DNA of 64,000 bases from Thermohalobaculum sp963721105 (GCA_963721105.1 CAVRHY010000004.1:310001-374000), one strand, 5' to 3'; positions 35,360-43,983 are shown, counted from the first letter of the stretch. Made by a program: numbers and translations. Notes: generated from the sequence alone by a model not told the origin.

Positions 35360-36117
35360 GCCTGATCTCGGCCGAGGGCGTCGCCGCCTCGCTCGGCGGC
35401 CGGCGGGTGCTGCACGATGTCGACCTGTCGGTCGGGCGCGGCGAGATCGTCACGATCGTCGGGCCGAACGGCTCTGGCAAGACGACGCTGCTGCGCGTGC
35501 TGATCGGCGCGGTCCGGCCGGAGACCGGCCGCGTCCGGCGCGCGCCGGGGCTGCGCCTCGGCTACGTCCCGCAGCGGCTGGACCTGGACCCGACGCTGCC
35601 GATCACGGCCGGGCGCTTCCTGGGCCTGCCGCGGCGGCGCGACCGAGCGGCGACCGAGGCGGCGCTGACCCGGACGGGGGTGGCCGGTGTCCGCGACCGG
35701 CCGCTCTCGGATTTGTCCGGCGGGCAGTTCCAGCGCGTGCTGCTGGCTCGCGCGCTGCTGAGCGAGCCCGACATCCTGCTGCTGGACGAGCCGACGCAGG
35801 GCCTCGACCAGCCGGCCACCGCGGCGTTCTACGCGCTGGTCGCCGAGCTGCGTCGCGAGGTGGGCTGTGCCGTGCTGATGGTCAGCCACGACCTGCACGT
35901 CGTCATGCAGGCTTCCGACCGCGTCATCTGCCTGAACGGGCACATCTGCTGCGAGGGGACACCGACGCATGTCTCGGCGGCGCCCGAATACCGGGCGCTG
36001 TTCGGCGAAGGGACGCGGGGGGCGTTTGCGCTCTACCAGCACCACCACGATCACGATCACGATCACGGCCACGGCCACGGCCACGACGCACGTTCACGGG
36101 GCCGGCGAGGCGCATGA
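35356..36117 (+). CDS. znuC: Zinc ABC transporter ATPase
   Basis: Powers zinc import through ZnuB. The 253 residues have Walker A GPNGSGKTT, LSGGQFQRVLLARALL signature, Walker B ILLLDEPTQGLD and H-loop VSHDLHVV. The C-terminus carries a histidine-rich tail (HHHDHDHDHGHGHGHDAR, about residues 227-244) that could bind zinc and is an uncommon place for it, since such loops usually sit in ZnuA. ATG 35356 overlaps the zur stop. Confidence 0.94.
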   Translation: MSLISAEGVAASLGGRRVLHDVDLSVGRGEIVTIVGPNGSGKTTLLRVLIGAVRPETGRVRRAPGLRLGYVPQRLDLDPTLPITAGRFLGLPRRRDRAATEAALTRTGVAGVRDRPLSDLSGGQFQRVLLARALLSEPDILLLDEPTQGLDQPATAAFYALVAELRREVGCAVLMVSHDLHVVMQASDRVICLNGHICCEGTPTHVSAAPEYRALFGEGTRGAFALYQHHHDHDHDHGHGHGHDARSRGRRGA

Positions 36118-36153
36118 CCGGCACTGGCAGGACCGAAGCGGGACAGGCGATTG

Positions 36154-36957
36154 ATGCCAGACGATTTCATGGTGCGCGCCGCTCTGGCCGGGGTAGGCGT
36201 GGCGCTGGCGGCGGGGCCTCTGGGCTGCTTCGTCGTCTGGCGCCGCATGGCTTACATGGGCGACGCGACAGCGCATGCCGGAATCCTTGGGGTGGCGCTG
36301 GCGCTGGCGCTCTCGGTCGACGTCTTCGCCGGCGTGCTGGTCGTCGCCGCGCTGATGGCGGCGGCCGTCTCGGCGCTGAGCGGGCGGACCTATGCGGCCG
36401 ACACGCTGCTGGGGGTCGGCGCGCACTCGGCGCTGGCCTTCGGCGTCATCGCCGTCGCGCTGCTGGGCGGGCCGCGCATCGACCTGATGGCGTGGCTGTT
36501 CGGCGATCTGCTTTCGGTCGGGCGGGCGGATCTGGCCGTGATTTGGGGGGGCGCCGCCGCGGTGCTGGCGCTGCTCGGCTGGCGATGGTCCGCGCTGCTG
36601 ACGGCGACGCTGAACCCCGACCTGGCGCAGGCCGGCGGCATCCGGCCCCGGCGCGAGCAGATGGTGCTGACGCTGACGCTGGCGATCGTCGTGGCCGTCG
36701 CCATCAAGGTCGTCGGCGCGCTGCTGATCGCGGCGATCCTGATCATCCCGGCGGCGGCGGCGCGCCCCTTTGCCCGCTCACCCGAGGCGATGGCCGGGCT
36801 CGCGGCGGCGGTCGGCACGGTCTCGGTGCTTGCCGGCCTCACCGCCGCCTGGCACTGGGATACGCCGGCCGGGCCGTCGGTAGTCGCCGCCGCGGCAGTC
36901 GTCTTCGCCGCCTCGAACCTGGCGCGCGCCGGGCTGCGGCCACAGAGGCGGCGCTGA
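36154..36957 (+). CDS. znuB: Zinc ABC transporter permease
   Basis: Integral membrane channel for zinc import, ABC-3 family. The 267 residues contain about eight hydrophobic segments; family marks are FVVWRRMAYMGDATAHAGILG near the N-terminus and KVVGALLIAAILIIPAAAAR in the last third. I prefer ATG 36154 over the TTG three bases earlier. It lies 36 bases after znuC and completes the zur-znuC-znuB operon. Confidence 0.93.
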   Translation: MPDDFMVRAALAGVGVALAAGPLGCFVVWRRMAYMGDATAHAGILGVALALALSVDVFAGVLVVAALMAAAVSALSGRTYAADTLLGVGAHSALAFGVIAVALLGGPRIDLMAWLFGDLLSVGRADLAVIWGGAAAVLALLGWRWSALLTATLNPDLAQAGGIRPRREQMVLTLTLAIVVAVAIKVVGALLIAAILIIPAAAARPFARSPEAMAGLAAAVGTVSVLAGLTAAWHWDTPAGPSVVAAAAVVFAASNLARAGLRPQRRR

Positions 36958-37031
36958 AGCCGGCCTCACCGGCACTTCCGCGTCGCCCGGCTGGGGGCGT
37001 CGCCCGAAGCACGCCGGCGCAAGGCTGTACG

Positions 37032-38648
37032 TCAGCCGCAGCCGCGCTTGAAGAAGGGCACGTAGCGACCGTCGGCCTCGCGGAGGCAGCCGCGCGTGTC
37101 GATGTAGCGCGCGCCCCCGCGCCTGCGAACCGACGATCCCCGGGCATTGCCGCGCGCACGCTGCTCCTTCAGGTAGGCGGCGTACTTCGATGACGACTGC
37201 GTCTCGAGCAGACCGATCTGCTCCGTGTTAAGATAGCCGGTCGGCTGCAGCTCGTTCTTCTCCTGCCAACCCGAGATGGCTGCGCGGGTCCCGTCGCCGA
37301 AGATTCCGTCGACGCCCCGCGTACTGAAGCCCAGCAGCGTCAGCCGCCGCTGGATTTCTCGGCGCTCGCTCCGCGACAGCTCCAGCGCGGTCTCGATATC
37401 CGTGGCCTCCTCGACCGTGAGCTCCGGCGGTGGTGCGGGCTCGGCCTTCTCGTCCGTTGCTGCAGGCGCGGCCGGGGGCGTGTCGGGAGAGAGTGCCGCG
37501 ACCACGGTTCCGTCCGCCTCCGGGCTGTCGGCGCCGTCCGAGACGGCGCTGCTGCCGCCTCCGGGCGCGAGGATCGTCCGCAGGGCCTCGGCCTCGCCCC
37601 GGTAACCGCTCTCCGGGTACAGGCGGAGAAAGGCGTCGAGCTTCAGGAGGTTGCCGGTTGCGAGAACCTGCTGCCAGAGGAGGCTTTCAAGGGGGTCTCC
37701 CCGGCTCCCGGTCGCCGCCGTGTCAGGCGAGGGCTCGGGCTCTGTCGCCTCGGCTGCCCCCGTGGGGCTTGGGGCGGCGTCATCCATCGCGGCGGCGTCA
37801 TGCACCGGGGCGGCCTCGTCGGCGCCGGGGGTCAGCGCCGCGTCGTGGATCGGTGCGTCGCTCACCGACGCGACGGGCTCCGGCGCGGCCGTTCCGCTGT
37901 CTCCGGAGGGAGGCACGAAATAGAAGTCCTCGACCAGTGACGAGCTGTCCCAGGGGGTCTGTCGACCGGCGGTCTGCTCCAGCACATCGATTCGCACCTG
38001 CTTGAAGACGTTCTCGATCGGCAGCCCGGGCTGGGCGATGTGATTGGCCAGGGCGGCCGTGTAGGGGCTGTTCGCCGAGTCCCCGTCGGAGGCGGTGTCC
38101 CCCGGTGCGGTCGCGTAGGCGACGAAGCTGCCGGTGGGCGCCTCGATGCGTGCGAGGCCGCGATCGGCGCTGCGGAACTGGGATTTGAACGGATTGTTCC
38201 GGCAAGCGTCCAGGATGACGATGTTCGTGGCGTTCTCGGCGCTCTCCATCTGCCGCAGGACCCACCCGGCGTCGACGCCGAAGACGTCGAGATCCGCCTC
38301 GTCGATGATGTCGGTGCCGACGGGCACCAGGTAGTTCTTTCCATGCGACTGGACGCCGTGGCCGGCATAATAGAACAGCCCGATGGCGTCTCGTCCGAAG
38401 GCCCGAAGCTTCCGTCCGAACCGGACAATGCCTGCCTTCATTTCGGTCTGGTCGGCATCGACGAGGAGTTCGACATCGAAGCCGGCTTTTTCGAGCACGC
38501 TCGCCATCAGCCGTGCGTCATTCGGCGGGTTCGTGAGCGGGCTCACGTTCTCATAGCCGCCGTTGCCGACGATCAGCGCCATCCGCTGCGATGCGCCCGC
38601 GTCGCCGGCGGCAATCAGAAGCGCCGCTGCTGCAACCAGAATACGCAT
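37032..38648 (-). CDS. Secreted orthocaspase (peptidase C14) with peptidoglycan-binding domain
   Basis: A 538-residue exported protein. A signal peptide (RILVAAAALLIAAGDAGAS) leads to a caspase-fold domain (about 23-250): RMALIVGNGGY, catalytic His97 in YYAGHGVQ and Cys149 in VILDACRNNPF, GSFVAYATAPGDTA and a SPYTAALANHI segment. A Pro/Ala/Glu-rich linker holds a short sel1-free helical patch (DPLESLLWQQVLATGN). The C-terminal PG_binding_1 domain (about 423-482) has IQRRLTLLGFSTRGVDGIFG. Cleavage after Arg/Lys would be the family expectation. Likely periplasmic or cell-wall located; its substrate is unknown. Confidence 0.88.
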   Translation of the reverse strand: MRILVAAAALLIAAGDAGASQRMALIVGNGGYENVSPLTNPPNDARLMASVLEKAGFDVELLVDADQTEMKAGIVRFGRKLRAFGRDAIGLFYYAGHGVQSHGKNYLVPVGTDIIDEADLDVFGVDAGWVLRQMESAENATNIVILDACRNNPFKSQFRSADRGLARIEAPTGSFVAYATAPGDTASDGDSANSPYTAALANHIAQPGLPIENVFKQVRIDVLEQTAGRQTPWDSSSLVEDFYFVPPSGDSGTAAPEPVASVSDAPIHDAALTPGADEAAPVHDAAAMDDAAPSPTGAAEATEPEPSPDTAATGSRGDPLESLLWQQVLATGNLLKLDAFLRLYPESGYRGEAEALRTILAPGGGSSAVSDGADSPEADGTVVAALSPDTPPAAPAATDEKAEPAPPPELTVEEATDIETALELSRSERREIQRRLTLLGFSTRGVDGIFGDGTRAAISGWQEKNELQPTGYLNTEQIGLLETQSSSKYAAYLKEQRARGNARGSSVRRRGGARYIDTRGCLREADGRYVPFFKRGCG

Positions 38649-38713
38649 CAACCGAACCTCCCTGATCGAAGATCCTTTTCTCGCAATATCGCCCTCGGCG
38701 TGCCTCGGCGCAG

Positions 38714-38989
38714 TCAGTTGGTGTAGCTGACCCGGTAGCCCCGGTTTGCCATGCAGTTGTCGACCGCCGCTATGCTCGCTTCGCGAATGTACGGATCACC
38801 AAACGCATTGAACGATGCGCCGCAAAGACCGAGATCCTGGCGCATCTGCGCCATCGACGACCCGCTCTTGTCGAAGTTTACGTCGTGTCCGACGGTGTAC
38901 AACGTCTCGCAACCAGAGATTGCCAGGCACATCGCAATACATGCAGCGGATACAGCGGCCTTTCCCAGGCCAGTCGAAAAATATGTCAT
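38714..38989 (-). CDS. Small predicted lipoprotein
   Basis: I do not recognise a family. The 91-residue protein has a signal peptide with lipobox LAISGC (Cys27), so a mature lipidated form of about 65 residues is expected. The mature part has four cysteines including the lipidated one and a central MRQDLGLCGASFNAFGDPYIREASI. Base composition is somewhat lower in GC than the neighbours. It precedes the orthocaspase gene by 65 bases in the same direction, so co-transcription is likely. Confidence 0.72.
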   Translation of the reverse strand: MTYFSTGLGKAAVSAACIAMCLAISGCETLYTVGHDVNFDKSGSSMAQMRQDLGLCGASFNAFGDPYIREASIAAVDNCMANRGYRVSYTN

Positions 38990-39284
38990 CTGGAGTATGC
39001 CTCCCCCCGCAACAACTAGGAATGGTTTCCATCAGACTGTGATTCGTCAATGATATTCCATAAGCTGCAAGAAAATCACGAATCCGGCAGCACAATGTGA
39101 CGTAAGGAAAGGTCAGTAAAATGCTGACCGAAAGGCATAATCATGCGTCCGGACAACTTGGGGACTTGCCGTCCTCCCGAGGCGGTTCGGTGGCACTCGC
39201 GGAAGGCACCTGGCGACGCGGTCGCGGCATTGCCGGCCGGTTCGGGCGCGGGTAAGCAGGCGCGGACATCGCGCGCGAGGAACA
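38990..39284. other. Divergent promoter region with low GC
   Basis: Separates the lipoprotein gene (minus) from the nitroreductase gene (plus). Bases 39000-39130 are clearly less GC-rich than the rest of the window. A perfect GGTCAG / CTGACC hairpin with a seven-base loop lies at 39111-39129. No gene is seen. Confidence 0.5.
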
Positions 39285-39860
39285 ATGCCCGAGAAACGTC
39301 CCGAGGTTCTGGACTTCCTGCTGACCCGGCGCTCGCGCCCGGCCAAGACGCTGGGCGAGCGCGGTCCGGACCGGGAGGAGATGCAGGTTCTGCTGACCGC
39401 CGCCGCGCGCTCGCCGGACCACGGCAAGCTGGTGCCGTGGCGGTTTGTCGTGCTCGCCGACCGCGCCCGGCGCGAAGCGCTTGTCGGGCAGGCCGCGCGC
39501 CGTCTTGAGCAAATCGGCCATGACCCGGCGCGGATCGAGAAGGATTCGGGCGCCTTCCTGCAGGGCGCGGTCATCGTCGCCGTCATCTCGTCGCCGGTCG
39601 CGTCGGACAAGATCCCGCGCTGGGAGCAGGAGTTCGCCGCGCCGGCCGTCTGCCTGTCGCTGGTGAACGCCGCGCTGGCCTCGGGCTGGGGCGCCAACTG
39701 GCTGACGGGTCCGCTGGCGCGCGACAGGGCGTTCCTGTCCGACGCGCTCGGCTGCGCCGAGGGCGAGACCGTCGCCGGCTTCGTCCATATCGGCGAGGAG
39801 ACCGTCGCGCCGCCCGACCGCGACCGGCCGGACGTCGCGGCGATCACGACATGGCTGTAG
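39285..39860 (+). CDS. Nitroreductase family flavoprotein (YdjA-like)
   Basis: FMN-dependent NAD(P)H oxidoreductase, compact form of 191 residues. Seen: LLTRRSRPAKTLG for phosphate binding, AARSPDHGKLVPWRFVVL, AAPAVCLSLVNAALASGWGANWLTG and GFVHIGEE near the C-terminus. The length and the SPDHGKL motif fit the YdjA subgroup. ATG 39285 is preceded by GCGAGGAA. A membrane-protein gene follows after 25 bases. Confidence 0.9.
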   Translation: MPEKRPEVLDFLLTRRSRPAKTLGERGPDREEMQVLLTAAARSPDHGKLVPWRFVVLADRARREALVGQAARRLEQIGHDPARIEKDSGAFLQGAVIVAVISSPVASDKIPRWEQEFAAPAVCLSLVNAALASGWGANWLTGPLARDRAFLSDALGCAEGETVAGFVHIGEETVAPPDRDRPDVAAITTWL

Positions 39861-39885
39861 GCCGCGGCCGCGCGGGGGCGCCGGC

Positions 39886-40590
39886 ATGGCGCTGATCGGC
39901 GATCTCGTCCTCGCGCTGGCGCAGGCCACCGACCGCCGCTTCCTGTGGGTCCTGACAAAGGCGCTGGGGCTGACGGTGGCGCTGCTGCTGGGCCTGACCC
40001 TGGCGGTGGTCTGGCTGGCCAGCCTGATCCCGACCGACCTCGGCGACTGGTGGCTGGTCGGCCACGTCACGCTGCCGAGCATCGGCCTGGAGGGGCTGGC
40101 GGTCAGCGTGGTGCTGGTCGCCTCGGTTTTCCTGATGATCCCGGTCGCGGCGCTCTTCGTCGGCTTCTTCCTCGAGGAGGTCGCCGAGGCGGTCGAGGCG
40201 CGGCACTATCCCGGAGTGCCGCCCGCGCGGGAGTTGGGGCTGCTGGCGAACCTCGGCAACGCCGTCCGGTTCGCCGGCGTCGTGATCGTCGCGAACATCC
40301 TGGCGATCATCCTGTATTTTGTGGCCGGGCCGCTGGCCCCCTTCGTCTTCTACGCGGTCAACGGCTACCTGCTGGGCCGCGAGTATTTCGAGTTGGTGGC
40401 GGCGCGGCACATGGGGCTGGGGCCGGCGGTGGCGTTCCGCCGCCGGTACTGGGCGCGCGCCTGGCTCATCGGCACCTTGATGGCGGTGCCGCTGACCATC
40501 CCGATCATGAATCTGTTTGTCCCTGTGCTGGGCGTCGCGACCGCCACACACCAATTCCACAGACTTTCGCGTCCCGGTCATCGTCGCTGA
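39886..40590 (+). CDS. EI24 domain (CysZ-like) membrane protein
   Basis: A 234-residue inner-membrane protein with about four to five membrane segments: LTKALGLTVALLLGLTLAVVWLA region, LEGLAVSVVLVASVFLMIPVA, FAGVVIVANILAIILYFVA, and a C-terminal LIGTLMAVPLTIPIMNLFVPV. NGYLLGREYFELVAARHM is the EI24/CysZ hallmark. CysZ members move sulfate, but in alphaproteobacteria most EI24 proteins are uncharacterised. Short spacing suggests it is co-transcribed with the nitroreductase. Confidence 0.87.
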   Translation: MALIGDLVLALAQATDRRFLWVLTKALGLTVALLLGLTLAVVWLASLIPTDLGDWWLVGHVTLPSIGLEGLAVSVVLVASVFLMIPVAALFVGFFLEEVAEAVEARHYPGVPPARELGLLANLGNAVRFAGVVIVANILAIILYFVAGPLAPFVFYAVNGYLLGREYFELVAARHMGLGPAVAFRRRYWARAWLIGTLMAVPLTIPIMNLFVPVLGVATATHQFHRLSRPGHRR

Positions 40591-40741
40591 AGGGCCGGCG
40601 CAGTGCGATGGCCCCGGATGGATGCCTGTCTTCGTTCGGCACGTCGGTCAGCCTGGCCGCCATGTCGAGGAAAGCATCGAGCCTCCCGATCTCGGCCAGG
40701 AGAGCGGCGCGGTGCGTGACAGCAAGCTCGATGATATCCAT
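40505..40741 (-). CDS. Small hypothetical protein
   Basis: Not recognised. ATG 40741 has a good GGGAGG ribosome site; the first 35 residues (DIIELAVTHRAALLAEIGRL then DAFLDMAARL) form a clear amphipathic helix and the base usage is coding-like. The C-terminal half is less convincing and runs 86 bases into the convergent EI24 gene, so the frame may end earlier through an indel. 78 residues as read. Confidence 0.45.
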   Translation of the reverse strand: MDIIELAVTHRAALLAEIGRLDAFLDMAARLTDVPNEDRHPSGAIALRRPFSDDDRDAKVCGIGVWRSRRPAQGQTDS

Positions 40742-41135
40742 GGTGGTCCTCCCGGATTGCGTTTGCTCCGGGTAAAGCAACGCGCGTGCCATCTTCGCCA
40801 TATTCGCCCGCCAGATGCCACTTTTCTGCCTTGATCGATCCGGGATTTGCCTCACTTCGAGCCGGCCAGTCTACGTCCGGTGGTAAAAGGGGGACGAGAG
40901 CCCCGGGCAGACGTCGACCCGCCCGGTGACGGCGTTGCACAGCGTGGCAAGCCGCGCAGATGCCGTCTGCGGGAGAGCGAGGGCGGCGTCGCGACAGGTC
41001 GGACGGGCGCTGCGGTGTCGGACAGGGGTCAATACGGGTGCCGGGAGTCGCGCGATGCGCGAGGCGCCGGTTCTCCAGCGCGGAACCCCGCAAGCCGGGG
41101 CGCGTTCCCGGCGGGGATTGGATCGGGAGCGCATA
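40742..41135. other. Spacer before the extensin-like gene pair
   Basis: About 390 bases with no convincing gene. The promoter of the plus-strand pair at 41136-42235 should be here. Confidence 0.4.
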
Positions 41136-41354
41136 ATGAGTTGTATTTTCGGAACGGCCGGCGCGGTTTCGCTTTTCGCAATCGTTGCGGCCGCGCAAAC
41201 GCGGCCCCGCGGCGCCTCCCGAACGCTGGCATTGCTGGGGCAGGGCGGTGCCCGGGCAGCGGACGCCGCGGCTGCGATCGGAAACGGGAAATTGGTGGGG
41301 CAGGTGCTCGCGGTGATGGTCGACACGGGCACGACCGTCGAGGTCTTCGGATGA
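41136..41354 (+). CDS. Putative small exported protein coupled to the extensin-like gene
   Basis: Not recognised. The 72-residue frame starts at ATG 41136 with GGGAGC nine bases upstream and ends overlapping the next gene as ATGA. The N-terminus CIFGTAGAVSLFAIVAAAQ could be a signal peptide or anchor; the rest is Ala/Gly-rich. Support is the ribosome site and the overlap only, so it may be spurious. Confidence 0.4.
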   Translation: MSCIFGTAGAVSLFAIVAAAQTRPRGASRTLALLGQGGARAADAAAAIGNGKLVGQVLAVMVDTGTTVEVFG

Positions 41355-42235
41355 GGCCGCACGAGATCGGGCCGCTGGCGGCGCCGCTGCGCCTGCCAAG
41401 GGCATTGGCAGGGTCCGTCGCGGGCGCGCTCGCGCTGCTGGCGCTCTCGATGGGGCCGACGGCGGCGGTCGCCCAGCCGGCACCGCAACACGCCATGGTG
41501 CCGGCCGAAAAGCCGACGACGCAACCCCAGGCGACGGCGGAACCGGTGGGCGCCGATGCCGCGGCCCCCGAGCCAGCGGAAAAGCCGACGGGGGAGGCCG
41601 CTGTTCAATCGGGGCCCGCCCCCGCGAACGCGCCGCCGGTGCCGCAGGAGCCGCCCCGTCCGCAGCAACTGGCCGAAAGCGATCTGGATCTCGGCATCTG
41701 CCTCGGCCGCCTGGCAGCGTTCGGCACGGTCTTCGAGCGTGGCCGCCCGGTCTCGGAGGAGGGCGGCGCCTGCGGCATCGCCAACCCGGTCCGCGTCACC
41801 GAGATCGTGCCGGGCGTGGCGCTGTCGCCGCCGGCGATCATGCGCTGCGCCACGGCCGCGGCGCTGGCCGAGTGGGTCGCGCGCTTCGCGCTGCCGGCAA
41901 GCGCGATGCTGCCCGGCCGCGGCCGGCTGACGGAGGTCAGGCAGGGCTCGGCCTACATCTGCCGGCCTGTCGACAACGCCGCAGGGCGCGACCTGTCCGA
42001 GCATGCCTTTGGCAACGCCATCGACGTGATGGGCTTCCGCTTCTCCAGCGGCGCGCCGATCGCGGTGGAGCCGCGCGAGCGTGAGGGCACGCCGGCAGAG
42101 GCGTTCCAGCGTACCGTGCGCGCCGCCGCCTGCCTCGGCTTCACGACCGTGCTCGGCCCCGGCGAGGCGGAGCACGACGACCACCTGCACCTTGACATCA
42201 AGGCGCGGGACGGCGGGTTCCGGCTGTGCGAGTGA
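41351..42235 (+). CDS. Extensin-like C-terminal domain protein
   Basis: Exported protein of about 294 residues. A signal anchor GSVAGALALLALSMGPTAAVAQ precedes a Pro/Ala/Glu-rich linker to about residue 105. The extensin-like domain (about 110-294) shows CLGRLAAFGTVFER, GGACGIANPVRVTEI, MRCATAAALAEWV, SYICRPVDNAAGRDLSEHAFGNAIDV and a final DDHLHLDIKARDG. The conserved histidines in SEHAFG and DDHLHLD recall LAS-type metallopeptidases of the DD-/LD-peptidase fold, so a cell-wall role is plausible but unproven. Confidence 0.87.
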   Translation: MRPHEIGPLAAPLRLPRALAGSVAGALALLALSMGPTAAVAQPAPQHAMVPAEKPTTQPQATAEPVGADAAAPEPAEKPTGEAAVQSGPAPANAPPVPQEPPRPQQLAESDLDLGICLGRLAAFGTVFERGRPVSEEGGACGIANPVRVTEIVPGVALSPPAIMRCATAAALAEWVARFALPASAMLPGRGRLTEVRQGSAYICRPVDNAAGRDLSEHAFGNAIDVMGFRFSSGAPIAVEPREREGTPAEAFQRTVRAAACLGFTTVLGPGEAEHDDHLHLDIKARDGGFRLCE

Positions 42236-42272
42236 GCGGCCGGCGGGGCGTCCCGGCCGGTGCGCGCTCAGG

Positions 42273-42560
42273 TCATTTCGGGTCGGCGTAGTGGCCCGAC
42301 GGCGGGTCGAGGAAGGTGATGTCGTCCAGCGTGAACAGCCGGAGCTCGATCACGGCGAAGGCGGCTGCCCAGAGCAGGGCGGCGATCCCCGTGGTGATCA
42401 GCATCTTGCGCGCGACCATCGCGTCGGTCGGCGCGCTGGCCGGGGTGCCGGGGTCGACGTGGCCGGCTTCGCTCTGGCTGACGACGCCGAGCGGCAGCAC
42501 CATGAAGAAGACCACCGCCCAGATCGAGCAGTAGAGGACGATGGCGGACATGATGCTCAT
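42273..42560 (-). CDS. DUF1467 family membrane protein
   Basis: A 95-residue protein with two membrane segments (IVLYCSIWAVVFFMVLPLGV at about 7-26; MLITTGIAALLWAAAFAVIEL at about 53-73), and between them the family-typical VSQSEAGHVDPGTPASAP loop. Function unknown. Its start overlaps the stop of the methylmalonyl-CoA epimerase gene (ATGA), a frequent alphaproteobacterial pairing. Confidence 0.88.
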   Translation of the reverse strand: MSIMSAIVLYCSIWAVVFFMVLPLGVVSQSEAGHVDPGTPASAPTDAMVARKMLITTGIAALLWAAAFAVIELRLFTLDDITFLDPPSGHYADPK

Positions 42561-42964
42561 CAGGCCTGCTCCAGTTCGACCAGCGTTCCGTTGAAGTCCT
42601 TGGGGTGCAGGAAGAGCACGGGCTTGCCGTGCGCGCCGTTCTTCGGCTCGCCGTCGCCAAGCACCCTTGCGCCGCCGGCCTTGAGCCGGTCGCGGGCGGC
42701 CAGGATGTCGTCGACCTCGTAGCAGATGTGGTGGATGCCGCCGGCGGGCGATTTCTCGAGGAAGCGGGCGATCGGCGAGCCGTCGCCCAGCGGCTCCAGC
42801 AGCTCGACCTTGGTGTTCGGCAGCTCGATGAAGACGACCGTGACGCCATGCGCCGGCTGGGCCAGCGGCTTCGAGACGCGCGCGCCGAGGGTGTCGCGGT
42901 AGAGCGCGGTCGCCGCCGACAGGTCCGGCACGGCGATGGCGACATGGTTCAGGCGGCCTATCAT
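42560..42964 (-). CDS. mce: Methylmalonyl-CoA epimerase
   Basis: Interconverts (S)- and (R)-methylmalonyl-CoA in propionyl-CoA breakdown. The 134 residues form a glyoxalase-fold domain: GRLNHVAIAVPDL with a metal His, KVELLEPLGDGSPIARFLEK, GGIHHICYEVDDI with the second metal His and a C-terminal GTLVELEQ with the metal Glu. ATG 42964 is preferred over 42970 because AGGAG is seven bases upstream of it. Co-transcribed with DUF1467. Confidence 0.93.
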   Translation of the reverse strand: MIGRLNHVAIAVPDLSAATALYRDTLGARVSKPLAQPAHGVTVVFIELPNTKVELLEPLGDGSPIARFLEKSPAGGIHHICYEVDDILAARDRLKAGGARVLGDGEPKNGAHGKPVLFLHPKDFNGTLVELEQA

Positions 42965-43326
42965 GCGCATCTCCTGCAGGATCGGCCAGACCTATTGCGG
43001 GCGCCGCCGGGCCGCAAGGGCGGAGGGCCGTCGCCGAGGTCGCAGCCGGCCGCGCCCGGCAGCCCTGCCGGCAGGCCCTGCAACGGTCTCACGCTTGCAT
43101 GCTTGAGGCCCGGTGCAATCGGTGCAGTCGCCATCGAACCAACCTGCGCTGCTGTGCCAGCTTGCGGGTAGTGCTACCCGCAGCCGGCTGATATCGCCGA
43201 GCGGTTGCCGAGTTCCTGGCGGCAAGTTCGGCCCGACCTCCGAAAAGATCGCGCCTCTGGTTGAACGGCTCCTCCGCTGACGGTCGGGATCGTTTCTGCC
43301 GGGGGATTTGCCCCCGGCGTCGCCGG
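42965..43326. other. Spacer between peroxiredoxin and epimerase genes
   Basis: About 360 bases, no gene. A GCCGGGGG / CCCCCGGC hairpin (about 43299-43321) lies just after the peroxiredoxin stop; a T-run is lacking, so termination is uncertain. Confidence 0.45.
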
Positions 43327-43983
43327 TCAGGCCGGCGACTTTGTCTTGCGCAGGTAGGGCAGGACGCGATCGAACTTGCCGAAGCGCTTCTCGGCGTCCT
43401 CGTCGTTGATCGAGGGCACGATGATGACGTCCTCGCCGGCCTTCCAGTTCGCCGGCGTCGCGACCTGGTGCTTCGCGGTGAGCTGGATCGAGTCGATGGC
43501 GCGCAGCAGCTCGTCGAAGTTCCGGCCCGTCGTCATCGGGTAGGTGAGAACCAGCTTGATCTTCTTGTCCGGGCCGATGACGAAGACGGAGCGGACTGTG
43601 GCGTTGTTGGCGGCCGTGCGGCCTTCGGAGGTGCCGGTCTCGTCGGCGGGGAGCATGTCGTAGAGCTTGGCGACCTTCAGCTCGGGGTCGCCGATCAGCG
43701 GATAGGCGGGCTCGTGGCCGGTCGCCGTCTTGATGTCGGCCTTCCACTTGCGGTGGCTCTCGACCGGGTCGACCGAGATGCCGATGACCTTGCAGTTCCG
43801 CCTGGTGAACTCGTCCATCATGCCGGCGACGATACCCAGCTCGGTCGTGCAGACCGGCGTGAAGTCCTTGGGGTGGCTGAACAATACGGCGTAGCCGTCG
43901 CCGATCCAGTCGTGGAAACGGATCTCGCCGTCGGTGGTGTCGGCGGTGAAGTCGGGCGCGGTATCGTTGATGCGGAGCGACAT
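43327..43983 (-). CDS. 1-Cys peroxiredoxin (Prx6 type)
   Basis: Reduces hydroperoxides in the cytoplasm. The 218 residues have the Prx6 peroxidatic motif HPKDFTPVCTTE with Cys45, the Arg-containing segment VRSVFVIGPDKKIKLVLTYP, and the long C-terminal domain with VATPANWKAGEDVIIVPSI. No resolving cysteine of the 2-Cys type is seen. ATG 43983 follows GGGAGGGGAA. It stands alone, convergent with nothing and upstream of a spacer. Confidence 0.94.
   Translation of the reverse strand: MSLRINDTAPDFTADTTDGEIRFHDWIGDGYAVLFSHPKDFTPVCTTELGIVAGMMDEFTRRNCKVIGISVDPVESHRKWKADIKTATGHEPAYPLIGDPELKVAKLYDMLPADETGTSEGRTAANNATVRSVFVIGPDKKIKLVLTYPMTTGRNFDELLRAIDSIQLTAKHQVATPANWKAGEDVIIVPSINDEDAEKRFGKFDRVLPYLRKTKSPA

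Noticed and set aside
35244..37193. Plus-strand frame of about 650 codons across zur, znuC and znuB
   Set aside because: It is an alternative frame of three clear genes and has no domain of its own.
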